Assembly: GCA_031281635.1 (NCBI GenBank)
Contig: JAITFC010000074.1
Coordinates: 1-17,771, forward strand
Direction of reading: 5' to 3'
Length of the DNA: 17,771 nucleotides
Source of the DNA: Puniceicoccales bacterium
GTDB lineage: Bacteria > Verrucomicrobiota > Verrucomicrobiia > Opitutales > JAIRLM01
Positions 8,261 through 15,955 of the stretch are shown here, piece by piece. The notes beneath the pieces were generated by a model that saw nothing but the letters and a program-made list of their open reading frames with translations, ran no database searches and was not told where the DNA came from. Numbering within the stretch: the first letter of the stretch is position 1; the number at the start of each line of letters is the position of its first letter. The position numbers were made by a program, and so were the translations under genes.

Positions 8261-9069
8261 CATAGCCTCCTTAGGTCGCGAATGGCACGGCGAGCGTCTC
8301 GGTAGGAGACGGTGTGACTGCCGCGCACATAGGTTGAAATCAACGCACGGTCACAGAGCGCATTGATAAGACGTGGAATGCCTTTGGACGCTCGGTAAAT
8401 GGACACGAGTGCTGGCATTGTGAATTTTAAACCGCCCGTATGACCCGCCGCTGCTAGGCGGTATTGGATATATTTAATCATTTCCAAATATCTCAGGGGG
8501 TAGAGATTGTAGTAAACGGCAACTCGCTGTCGCAATTGACGCAACCCGTGTGTGCGGAGCAAATGGCGCAGTTCTGGTTGCCCGGCGATGACGATTTGTA
8601 TCGATTGGTGATTGCTGCTCTCTATATTGGAAAGTAATCGTATCTGTTCCAACATTTCGACGGATAAATTTTGCGCTTCGTCGATCACTAAGACAATTTC
8701 GCGCTGTTCTTCACTGAGGCGCGAGAGAGCTTTCCTAATGCACTCCAACATCTCCAGTGGCGAACGAGACTTTACGGCTAAGGCGAGATTACGCAGAATT
8801 TCTGCGTACAAATCTATCGCGCCTATGCATGGGTTTTTTAGAACAATTTTTTGATATTTCGAGTCCTCTAATTCCTGCAAAAAAGTTTGCAATAGCAGTG
8901 TTTTTCCGCATCCGACTTCTCCAGTTATAACGATGATTCCTTTTTGCTGTTCTATGCCGTAGCGCAGATGCGTAAGACAGGCGCCATGCTGCGGACTTAG
9001 ATATAGAAAATCCGGATTCGGCGGTAGGCAAAATGGAGCCCTGTCTAAACTGAAATACTTCAAATACAT
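8260..9069 (-). CDS. ExeA/GspA-type AAA+ ATPase
   Basis: A 269-residue AAA ATPase of the ExeA/GspA/MshM group. It opens with the family signature (MYLKYFSLDRAPF, then PDFLYLSPQH at 19-28). Walker A GEVGCGKT is at 50-57, Walker B LVIDEAQ at 127-133, IAGQPEL at 161-167, LRQLRQRV at about 176-183, and the sensor-2-like KGIPRLINALCDRAL comes near the C-terminus. Aeromonas ExeA is about twice as long, adding a membrane helix and a peptidoglycan-binding domain; here only the ATPase domain is present. In known systems ExeA and ExeB help place the type II secretin through the peptidoglycan; relatives occur in pilus loci. The gene overlaps the GspB-like gene (ATGA) and heads the operon ending in ftsW. 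The ribosome site before ATG 9069 is weak. It is divergent from dnaA across a 520-bp gap. Confidence 0.9.
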   Translation of the reverse strand: MYLKYFSLDRAPFCLPPNPDFLYLSPQHGACLTHLRYGIEQQKGIIVITGEVGCGKTLLLQTFLQELEDSKYQKIVLKNPCIGAIDLYAEILRNLALAVKSRSPLEMLECIRKALSRLSEEQREIVLVIDEAQNLSVEMLEQIRLLSNIESSNHQSIQIVIAGQPELRHLLRTHGLRQLRQRVAVYYNLYPLRYLEMIKYIQYRLAAAGHTGGLKFTMPALVSIYRASKGIPRLINALCDRALISTYVRGSHTVSYRDARRAIRDLRRL

Positions 9070-9377
9070 CCCATCGTATTAAAAGTCATTTTTCGCAAAA
9101 TGCAATAGCTATGTAGCAGACGGCGCGCGGCAAATCGCAACATCTTTCTCGCCATGAAGATGAAGAGCATGTAAAATTTTTTTTAAAATTGAAATTGCGG
9201 AATTCGCAAAATTGCCCCGGACGTGAATTCGGAACCGCGCCACAGGCCAGATCTGAGGTGGCGAGCTTTTCACGATTCCCGGAAACCATTTTTCAAAATT
9301 TTTCTGCGAAAATGTCTTGCGTCGGACGAGAAATCCGCGGAGAAGCCTGACGACAATGGTGGATCAATCTGGAAAAG

Positions 9378-9401
9378 TTATTAACAATCGAATGTTAATA
9401 A
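9378..9401. repeat. Perfect 9-bp inverted repeat upstream of dnaA
   Basis: TTATTAACA (9378-9386) and its exact reverse complement TGTTAATAA (9393-9401) are separated by six bases. Each arm differs from the DnaA box TTATNCACA at one of the constrained positions (C to A at position 6). It lies about 190 bp before the dnaA start codon. It could be an operator, a pair of divergent DnaA boxes, or a hairpin in the leader. Confidence 0.6.
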
Positions 9402-9412
9402 AAAGATCCAAA

Positions 9413-9450
9413 CCGATGATTGCATTCGCGGAAAAGTCTCTTTTCATCGG
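9413..9450. repeat. 7-bp inverted repeat with inner hairpin in the dnaA upstream region
   Basis: CCGATGA (9413-9419) is matched by TCATCGG (9444-9450). Between them, GAAAAG, TCT, CTTTTC (9431-9445) can form a competing six-pair hairpin that overlaps the outer arm by two bases. If transcribed with dnaA this would be a structured leader with alternative folds. There is no T-tract, so it is not a standard terminator. Confidence 0.4.
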
Positions 9451-9589
9451 GGAGAACGTTCGCCTCCGCCATTCGCTGCGATTAGACGATTGGCCCCGGT
9501 GACGCATGGAAAGAGCATTTGGGTTAATTTTTTGCGGGATAGAGTGGCGACGGCCGGCAAGGGACTGACTGCAACGGAGACGGACAAGG

Positions 9590-10990
9590 ATGGAGGCGAT
9601 AGCTGTTAATAACTTTTCTACTGGCGAGGTCGAAGGACGCTCCCTGACGTCGGCGTGGACGGCGTTTCAAGACGATTTGCGCGCGCTGTTTGCGGAGGAT
9701 GTCTATCGCACGTGGTTCGAGGATTTAAAGCCTCTGCGTGAAGGGGATCGCGCCCTCATTCTGTCCACGCCTAACGAATTCACAAGCATTTGGGTGCGAG
9801 ACAACTATGGCATGCTTCTCGAGCGACATTTTTCCCAAAAAGTCGGCCAGGAGGTGCGCATTACTTTGGAAAGTTCGTCGGAGCCGGGACACGAACAGCC
9901 ACTGCGCAGCGAAGCCCCACAAAAGGTTGCGCAGCGCAAATTAGTAGCCATGAGGAAGTTCGACGAGGCACATTTCATCAGCCCAAAGAACACTTTCGAA
10001 AATTTCGTCGTTGGTCCCGGAAATCAGCTCGCACACGCCACTTGCATCGCCGTTGCCCGCGAACCGGGAACGGCCTATTCGCCACTATTTCTCTATGGTG
10101 CAACGGGCATGGGAAAAACGCATCTCTTGCAAGCAGTTGCCCACGAGGCTCTTGCCCGTCGGCCAAAACTCAAAATTGTTTACACCTCGACGGAGAAATT
10201 CACCAACGAATTCATCGCAGCCGTGCAGGCTGGTGCCCTCGGAAAATTTCGCTCATATTTTCGCAAAGTTGACGTACTGCTCATCGATGACATCCACTTT
10301 CTTGCCGGGAAAGAGCGCATTCAAGAGGAATTTTTCCACACCTTCAACGAGTTATTTGAGTCGCAGAAGCAAATTTGTCTCTGCAGCGACCGGCCTGCCG
10401 TCGAGATCGCTCAATTGGAGACACGGCTCGTGTCGCGCTTTCAGTGGGGCTTCGCTGCCGATATTCAGCCGCCTGATTTGGAAACGCGCATCGCTATTTT
10501 GCAAAAAAAAGCGGAGGCCATGCGGTTGCAATTACCTGCTGATGTGGCACATGCACTGGCAAATGGCGTATGTAGCAATGTGCGGCGTCTGGAAGGTGCA
10601 CTCAATCGCGTTGCCGGCTATGTGTCTCTTACCCACCAACCTATTACCGTTGCAGCCGTGCAAAATCTCATGCATGATATCTTCCAGGAAGAAGCTTCGC
10701 GCACGCTGCAAATCGAACAGATTCAACGGCGTGTGGCAGAATTTTACAAAATTACGCTCGCGGACCTCCTCGGGAAAAAGCGTCCCAGTAACATCGCATT
10801 CCCCAGGCAGGTCGCAATGTACCTATCTCGCGCGTTGACAACATATTCCCTTCAACGCATCGGGACGGAATTCGGCGGACGCGAACACGGAACTGTCATA
10901 CACGCCTGCAAAGCCGTCGAAAATGCCATGAAGCAAAGCGAGACTACCACGGAGGAAGTTGAAGCTCTAAAACGGTTGCTCACACAATGA
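9590..10990 (+). CDS. dnaA: Chromosomal replication initiator DnaA
   Basis: A complete 466-residue DnaA, the AAA+ protein that binds DnaA boxes and opens the origin. Domain I is at about 21-95 (AWTAFQDDLRALF, TWFEDLKPL). The domain II linker of about 35 residues is short. Domain III has Walker A GATGMGKTH at 170-178, Walker B LLIDDIHFLAG at 230-240, the CSDRP sensor-1 region at 265-269, the Arg finger in RLVSRFQWG, and sensor 2 RRLEGALNR at 332-340. DNA-binding domain IV starts near 372. Its signature is EFGGREHGTVIHACKAV at 427-443, where the more usual form is GGRDHTTV, so two positions are altered. The ATG at 9590 has GGAG ten bases upstream. It is transcribed alone, divergent from the ExeA-like operon and convergent with cca, and dnaN does not follow it. 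Confidence 0.97.
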   Translation: MEAIAVNNFSTGEVEGRSLTSAWTAFQDDLRALFAEDVYRTWFEDLKPLREGDRALILSTPNEFTSIWVRDNYGMLLERHFSQKVGQEVRITLESSSEPGHEQPLRSEAPQKVAQRKLVAMRKFDEAHFISPKNTFENFVVGPGNQLAHATCIAVAREPGTAYSPLFLYGATGMGKTHLLQAVAHEALARRPKLKIVYTSTEKFTNEFIAAVQAGALGKFRSYFRKVDVLLIDDIHFLAGKERIQEEFFHTFNELFESQKQICLCSDRPAVEIAQLETRLVSRFQWGFAADIQPPDLETRIAILQKKAEAMRLQLPADVAHALANGVCSNVRRLEGALNRVAGYVSLTHQPITVAAVQNLMHDIFQEEASRTLQIEQIQRRVAEFYKITLADLLGKKRPSNIAFPRQVAMYLSRALTTYSLQRIGTEFGGREHGTVIHACKAVENAMKQSETTTEEVEALKRLLTQ

Positions 10991-11012
10991 TCTCTGACGA
11001 ACTTACGCGCAT

Positions 11013-12377
11013 TCACTCCATAAGTTTTTTAGCCATCCGTAGACCATCTGCTGCCGATGAAAATTTTCCATCTAGCTGCGCTTGAAATAATTCCTCCAAG
11101 ATTTCCCCCATTTTTTTCGAGGGCGCCATATCCAGATGCGATTGCAGGTCCCGGCCACGAATGATGGGCCGCGGAGGCTGCCGCAAAATTCCTTCGGTGC
11201 GAGCAAGTTGTTCCAGGCGGTCTTCGCCGGAAAAATTAGGAACAATGGGCGGTCGACCCATATTGTCGCAGCGGGCAACGGCGAGCAACAGGTCAATGCG
11301 CTTCACTCTCCATGCCAGACGGCGCGTGACGGGAATGGCCTCATCGCCCATGCAAGAAAAACATCGCGGTAACATGTGGCATGAGACGATGGCGGGAACA
11401 ATTTCAAGAAGAAAATTGGGCGCACGCAGGCGTTGGAGAAAATTTCGCGTAGGAATGATGCCAGCTTTTTCATGGCCAGGAGCATGCAAAATCCCTCTGT
11501 CGTCCGTTGTTGTGCAAGACGGTTTCCCGAAATCGTGGCAGAGGATGGCGAAACCGACGGCAAGTGCATCCGCTTCGACGGAGGGGCGTAGAGTCGAAAA
11601 CGCGTTGAGGGCGTGCTTGATATGTTCCAAAACACAGCCTTCTGGATGAAAAGCAGGGTTTTGCGGACAAGTCTTCAGTGCCTCAAGCTCGGGGAAAAAT
11701 CGCAACCAGTCGCAGTCGTCCAAAAAGGCAAGCGCATCGGCGATATTGTGTCCCAATAGGAACAACTTGCGCATCTCAGCGAAAATTCGTTCCGGGGACA
11801 GAAAATCAGCACTCAGTGTGCGGCAAAGTTTCACGGTTAGTGGGTCGGCTCTGAGGGAGAAACGCGCGAGGAATTGCATGCCGCGCAGCACGCGAAGAGG
11901 ATCCTCGGAAAATCTATCGGAAACGTGTCTGAGACGGCGCTCGCGCAAATCTTTGCAGCCGCCGAATGGATCTTCCAGCACGCATGTCAGCGGATCGTAG
12001 TAGATGGCATTGATGGTAAAGTCCCGGCGGTGAGCAGCTTCACCAATGGACATGTAACGGTCTATTTCCACGAAAAAATCGCGGTGTCCCGGTCCATGGC
12101 GCGTTTCTCTTCGCGGCAACGCGAGATCTAGCGGTAATTTGTGAAATTTGTAAATTCCGTAACCTTTCCCCACGAAACTCATGGCTTTGGGAAAGAGGGA
12201 CTCAAGATCCGCCGACGCAAGATCAAACACTTCCACATCCCACTCCGCCGGAGCAAGCCCCAGAAGTAAATCTCGCACGCAACCACCGACCAGAAGCGCC
12301 CGCCCACCGGCATCGCGAATGCGCTCACAGACATGGCAAACTCCCTCCGGCACATTCTCTATTTGCTTCAGTGTCAT
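11013..12377 (-). CDS. cca: CCA-adding tRNA nucleotidyltransferase with HD domain
   Basis: A 454-residue member of the class II nucleotidyltransferase family, which adds or repairs the 3' CCA of tRNAs from CTP and ATP in the cytoplasm. The head domain has LLVGGCVRDLLLG at 28-40 and the metal-binding pair D47/E49 in WDVEVF. RRDFTINAIYYDP at 117-129 and the neck motif FSEDPLRVLRGMQFLARF follow. The C-terminal half carries an HD-type motif (ILCHDFGKP, H281/D282), as in HD-bearing CCA enzymes. The close relative poly(A) polymerase cannot be excluded by motif alone, but the length and head sequence favour the CCA enzyme. Its ATG overlaps the ispG stop (ATGA), so the two are probably translated together. 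It converges with dnaA, leaving only 22 bp and no visible terminator. Confidence 0.9.
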   Translation of the reverse strand: MTLKQIENVPEGVCHVCERIRDAGGRALLVGGCVRDLLLGLAPAEWDVEVFDLASADLESLFPKAMSFVGKGYGIYKFHKLPLDLALPRRETRHGPGHRDFFVEIDRYMSIGEAAHRRDFTINAIYYDPLTCVLEDPFGGCKDLRERRLRHVSDRFSEDPLRVLRGMQFLARFSLRADPLTVKLCRTLSADFLSPERIFAEMRKLFLLGHNIADALAFLDDCDWLRFFPELEALKTCPQNPAFHPEGCVLEHIKHALNAFSTLRPSVEADALAVGFAILCHDFGKPSCTTTDDRGILHAPGHEKAGIIPTRNFLQRLRAPNFLLEIVPAIVSCHMLPRCFSCMGDEAIPVTRRLAWRVKRIDLLLAVARCDNMGRPPIVPNFSGEDRLEQLARTEGILRQPPRPIIRGRDLQSHLDMAPSKKMGEILEELFQAQLDGKFSSAADGLRMAKKLME

Positions 12378-13822
12378 GGCTTTGATTCCATTCCAATGTC
12401 GGCATTGATCAGCCGCTCCAGCTCATCCACCGCCCCTGCAGAAGCCACTCCGCGCAAGAGGCAAACTCCTCTGCGATAAACGTTTACATTTCCTCCCCCA
12501 CAGCCAATGCACCCGTAATCCGCGTTGCCCATTTCTCCCACTCCGTTGACCACGCAGCCCATGACGGCTATTTTCAGTTGGGGAAAATTTCCCAGCCGCC
12601 GACGCACTTCTTTGGCCAGGGCTGCAACGTCGCAAGTCGTTCTTCCACACGTCGGACAAGCAATAACTTCCGTGCGCATTTTCCCGAATCCGCAGGCCTG
12701 AACTGCGTCTTCAACAATTTCTCGCCGTTCTTCATAATTTGCTCCGGGAACGACGCAAATGGTAGCGGCAGAAGGAGTCACCAAAATTTGCTGCAAAATC
12801 GCCAAGGCCGCCGCATCGCCATCAAACGGTTCGGGAAATGGCAAGATTTTTAAAGTGCTTGCGTCGGAATTCACATGTTCGACGACTCTTAGAGTTGCGG
12901 GGCAAGTTTTCGGTGCCTGCAGCGGATGTTCACCGACGAAACGGAGCAGTTTTTTGGCAAAAGAAATTTCTTTTTCCGGCGGCTCGGTCAAGGAAACGCG
13001 AATGGTATCGCCAATTCCCTGGGATAGAAGGACTCCGATGCCGAGGGCACCTTTCACCCGCCCCACAGACCCCACTCCCGCCTCCGTCACGCCGATGTGA
13101 AAGGGTGGATGCTGCCCGTCGCACGCCATTTTTTTTGATGCAATTACGTTGAGGCTAATGGTTTGCAGCGGATCACTTGCCTTGAAAGAAAACACAAGAT
13201 CGGAAAAATCGCAATCCGTGGCCCATCGATGCATGTCTTCGGCGGACCGTAGTAGGGCTGCCGTTTCATCTCCCCATCTCCACCGCATGCGAGCGGAGAC
13301 GGAGCCGCCGTTGCAACCAATGCGTACCACTCTTCGAAGTTTTTTCGCCTTTCGAAAAAATTTATCCGCTTCTTCGCGAACCATCTCTTCTTCTCTCGCA
13401 AATAGTTTTTCGTCGTAGCCATCCGGCGCAGGAGTGCGGTGTATGGCAAAATTTCCAGGATTTATGCGCACTTTTTCGAAAATATCCAATGCATCTAAAG
13501 CCAATTGCGAGCCAAAGTGCAGATCCGCGACAAAAGCAACATGTTCGCCCTCAACGGCATGACGCAGAGACTCGAATTGACGCAAGGAGGTAATTGTTGG
13601 AAGCGCAACGCGAATCAGGAAACAGCCAGCCGTCCGAAGAGATTCCACCTGTGCCAGACAGCTATCCATCTCGGATAGAGGAACATTGAGCATCGATTGC
13701 AATAGAATCGGAGCTGTACCTCCCAACTGCAACGGACCAACGGAAATCATCCTACTTTTGCGCGAAGCATAGACCACAGCGGGCCCTGCGTAACATTCGA
13801 GACGATTTTTGCAAGTTCTCAT
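12374..13822 (-). CDS. ispG: IspG (GcpE), MEP-pathway [4Fe-4S] HMBPP synthase, insert-bearing form
   Basis: This enzyme converts MEcPP to HMBPP, the penultimate step of the MEP isoprenoid pathway, using a [4Fe-4S] cluster. It has 482 residues against about 370 in E. coli. The barrel domain shows RIGCNGGS at 167-174, FKASDP, TEAG at 246-249 and GIGDTIRVSL at 269-278. The cluster domain holds Cys389 and Cys392 (ACPTCGR), Cys423 (GCVVNG) and the fourth ligand Glu430; their spacing matches E. coli exactly. About 85 extra residues lie between the two domains, recalling the third domain of chlamydial and plant enzymes. The usually conserved QSMTNT near the N-terminus reads QSMLNV. The ATG at 13822 has no clear ribosome site. 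A TATACT box at 13980-13985 (minus strand) is a possible -10. cca follows with a 4-bp overlap. Confidence 0.94.
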   Translation of the reverse strand: MRTCKNRLECYAGPAVVYASRKSRMISVGPLQLGGTAPILLQSMLNVPLSEMDSCLAQVESLRTAGCFLIRVALPTITSLRQFESLRHAVEGEHVAFVADLHFGSQLALDALDIFEKVRINPGNFAIHRTPAPDGYDEKLFAREEEMVREEADKFFRKAKKLRRVVRIGCNGGSVSARMRWRWGDETAALLRSAEDMHRWATDCDFSDLVFSFKASDPLQTISLNVIASKKMACDGQHPPFHIGVTEAGVGSVGRVKGALGIGVLLSQGIGDTIRVSLTEPPEKEISFAKKLLRFVGEHPLQAPKTCPATLRVVEHVNSDASTLKILPFPEPFDGDAAALAILQQILVTPSAATICVVPGANYEERREIVEDAVQACGFGKMRTEVIACPTCGRTTCDVAALAKEVRRRLGNFPQLKIAVMGCVVNGVGEMGNADYGCIGCGGGNVNVYRRGVCLLRGVASAGAVDELERLINADIGMESKP

Positions 13823-14114
13823 TTTTTCATCGTTGGCTGTGATGCGCCACTCCAGACCTGGCTTGGGAAGTTGTGTGAGCCTTCCAGCGCATTGAAAAAG
13901 AATTTTCTGTCACCAATGCCGCCCGAGCGCCTCTCGAAAATATTTTGCAGCCAACTTTTTCGAATGCAGATAGGAGTTTAGTATAAAATTTTTTACGCGT
14001 AACCACCGAAGCCAGCGGCTACATGACTGGGAACGCCACCGCAAAAATGGGTCTGACGCAAAAAATGCCGTCGAAACCCCAGTGGCTCTCTGTCGGCAAA
14101 TTGCAGCACAAAAG

Positions 14115-14441
14115 TTAGGCAACAATTTCCGCGGGAGCGGCTTCGCCATTTGTCTCAACTTCACTCTGTGACGCTAACTGCGATCCAAAAACGATGGGAG
14201 ACAGCGCCTTCTTCACACGCTGGGAGCGATTTCGGTGAATAATGCCGTGTTTGACAGCCTTATCCAGCGAGGACAAGTAGCAGCAAGCGGTTTCGCGGAG
14301 AATGCTACCATCGGCATTTGCCGCACGCAACTCGCTGACACGCCTCGACAGAGTGTTTAGTTTCGTTTTTACGGAACGATTGCGCGCCGTACGCTTGGCA
14401 ATGCGACGCATATCTTTTTTCGATGATTTTAAATTGGCCAT
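14115..14441 (-). CDS. rpsT: 30S ribosomal protein bS20
   Basis: The start at 14441 gives a 108-residue protein beginning MANLKSSKKDMRRIAKRTAR, the typical basic S20 N-terminus. RNRSVKTKL and the internal DKAVKHGIIHRNRSQRVKKAL complete the three-helix fold that binds 16S rRNA. An in-frame upstream extension is open but not S20-like, and AGG sits seven bases before the chosen ATG. The family is usually about 87 residues long; here some 20 acidic, small-residue-rich amino acids (ending EAAPAEIVA) follow the last basic helix. It is probably transcribed from its own promoter in the 132 bp after serS. ispG lies 292 bp downstream on the same strand. Confidence 0.94.
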   Translation of the reverse strand: MANLKSSKKDMRRIAKRTARNRSVKTKLNTLSRRVSELRAANADGSILRETACCYLSSLDKAVKHGIIHRNRSQRVKKALSPIVFGSQLASQSEVETNGEAAPAEIVA

Positions 14442-14462
14442 AGCAAAACCTGGAGTACTGCC

Positions 14463-14486
14463 TAGGAGAAATCTACCATATGTCAA
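14463..14486 (-). promoter_or_regulatory. Candidate promoter of rpsT
   Basis: On the minus strand a perfect -35 hexamer TTGACA lies at 14481-14486, about 40 bases before the rpsT start codon. The -10 is poor: TAGGCA with 16-base spacing is the best I can align. The position is right for a ribosomal protein gene, but the weak -10 keeps confidence low. Confidence 0.35.
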
Positions 14487-14573
14487 TGAATTTTTTCGCA
14501 GCGGTGAAAAATTTCTCGCTTGGCGGGACCAAAGACGTTTTTCGGATGAATTTTGGAATGCGCCACGCAATAA

Positions 14574-15851
14574 TTAGGAAAAGTCCGGTCCAATGCGGTC
14601 CATGGCCATGTATGTCCTAAGAACTTCTGGCACGGTGACTGTGCCATCGGAGAGCAAATTATTTTCCAAAATCGCGGCAAGGACCCGTGGAACGGCTAGT
14701 CCGGAACCATTTAGAGTGTGGACAATTTCCGGTTTCCCTCCTCCGCTCGGCCTAAAGCGTATATTTGCCCGACGCGCTTGAAAATCTGTAAAATTGCTGC
14801 AGCTAGACACTTCCAGCCAACGTTTCTGACCGCCGGCCCACACTTCCAGGTCATACTGTTTCGCATGAGGAAATCCAATGTCGCCGGTGCAGATGGCGAG
14901 GACGCGGTAGGGAATTTTCAGGGCTCGCAGAATGCCCTCCGCATCGCGGCGTAGCGATTCAAGTTCCGCAAAACTCTGCGTTGGATGCACCCACTTGACC
15001 AATTCCACCTTATCAAATTGGTGCAGACGATTTAACCCGCGCACGTCCTTCCCCCAGCTGCCAGCTTCCCGGCGAAAACAGGGCGTATAGGCGCAGCGAT
15101 AGAGTGGCAATTGCGATTCGTCTATAATTTCGTCGCGGAAAAAATTTGTTACGGGCACTTCGGCCGTTGGAACAGCAAAAAAATCGTCCACCGCCATGTG
15201 GTACATCATGCCTTCTTTGTCTGGCAACTGTCCCGTAGCCGTTGCGCTGGCGGCATTTACAAGAATTGGCGGAAGAAATTCCGTGTATCCATTTTGGGCG
15301 GCGCAATCGAGAAAAAATTGTATGAGAGAGCGCACTAATTTGGCCATGGGACCGACGTAAAATGGAAATCCAGCCCCGGTAACTTTCACACCACGAGCGA
15401 AATCAAGACCCGCGGAAAACCAGGGAATGTCATAGTGAGGCACTGCGTGGGAGGATACGGCGGCGATATCTCCCCAGCTATCAACGACAACGTTGTCCCG
15501 GTCCGATTTTCCTTCTGGGACGCTCTCATGGGGGATGTTTGGAATGCTGAGATAGGCCGACTGCCATCGACTTTCTACCTCGCGCAGAGAGCGTTCCAAC
15601 TCCTTTACATGGGCAGATACTTCGCGCAGCCGCGCCGTGCGTTCGGAAAACTCCGGCGAAGAACGACCTATGGACGACAACTCCTCGCCGGCGGACTTTT
15701 GTACCGAGCGCGCAATTTCAAACGCACCCATTCGCTCCCGGCGGAGATCATCCAGCAACAGAAAAGCATCGATGTCAACGGGGAATTTTTTCTTAGCCAA
15801 CGCCTTCTTCACCTCTTGCGCATGCTCCCTCAAATATTTTAATTCCAACAT
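14574..15851 (-). CDS. serS: Seryl-tRNA synthetase
   Basis: A class II aminoacyl-tRNA synthetase of about 425 residues that charges tRNA-Ser and tRNA-Sec with serine. The N-terminal coiled-coil arm that recognises the long variable arm starts at MLELKYLREHAQEVKKAL and runs to about residue 105. Motif 2 is at about 252-285 (CFRREAGSWGKDVRGLNRLH, then QFDKVE). The SNFTDFQARR segment is at about 352-361, and motif 3 NGSGLAVPRVLAAILEN starts at 381. The ATG at 15851 matches the family start (MLELK). An in-frame ATG at 15878 preceded by TAGGA would add nine residues and cannot be excluded. It lies between rluB, with a possible small gene, and rpsT, all on the minus strand. Confidence 0.96.
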   Translation of the reverse strand: MLELKYLREHAQEVKKALAKKKFPVDIDAFLLLDDLRRERMGAFEIARSVQKSAGEELSSIGRSSPEFSERTARLREVSAHVKELERSLREVESRWQSAYLSIPNIPHESVPEGKSDRDNVVVDSWGDIAAVSSHAVPHYDIPWFSAGLDFARGVKVTGAGFPFYVGPMAKLVRSLIQFFLDCAAQNGYTEFLPPILVNAASATATGQLPDKEGMMYHMAVDDFFAVPTAEVPVTNFFRDEIIDESQLPLYRCAYTPCFRREAGSWGKDVRGLNRLHQFDKVELVKWVHPTQSFAELESLRRDAEGILRALKIPYRVLAICTGDIGFPHAKQYDLEVWAGGQKRWLEVSSCSNFTDFQARRANIRFRPSGGGKPEIVHTLNGSGLAVPRVLAAILENNLLSDGTVTVPEVLRTYMAMDRIGPDFS

Positions 15852-15955
15852 CGCGCTGAGACTTTGCCAACTTTGCATTCCTAGCAAGCCCTAATTTCGG
15901 AAAACTTGTCCTGCGAAAATTTTCGAATCCTGTCACTCTATGTCGCAGAAAATTC

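Larger units (their letters stand above)
9070..9589. other. Gene-free region upstream of dnaA, possible control or origin region
   Basis: This is the only stretch longer than 300 bp without a convincing gene. It contains AT-rich runs at about 9172-9196 (A4, T8, A4 pattern) and 9284-9312. An imperfect palindrome, TTGCG and CGCAA around GAATT, lies at 9195-9209. A perfect 9-bp inverted repeat is at 9378-9401 and a second 7-bp inverted repeat at 9413/9450. I see no perfect TTATCCACA DnaA box, so calling this oriC would go too far. It must hold the promoters for dnaA and the divergent ExeA-like gene, but neither is clear by eye. Short open frames on both strands look fortuitous. Confidence 0.5.

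Noticed and set aside
9086..9289. 67-codon minus-strand frame in the dnaA upstream region
   Set aside because: Crosses poly-A/T tracts, has no ribosome site and no family resemblance.
9317..9502. 61-codon plus-strand frame upstream of dnaA
   Set aside because: TTG start with no ribosome site, runs through both inverted repeats, and the peptide resembles no family; more likely chance in control DNA.
9070..9589. Firm oriC assignment
   Set aside because: AT-rich tracts and repeats are present, but no consensus DnaA boxes; GC skew over the whole genome would be needed.
14042..14080. Imperfect hairpin (GACG/CGTC with flanking GGG/CCC) downstream of rpsT
   Set aside because: Mismatched stem with no T-tract in the direction of transcription.
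13910..14164. 84-codon minus-strand frame overlapping the end of rpsT
   Set aside because: Starts inside rpsT without a ribosome site and has an odd Trp/Arg-rich composition; probably fortuitous.
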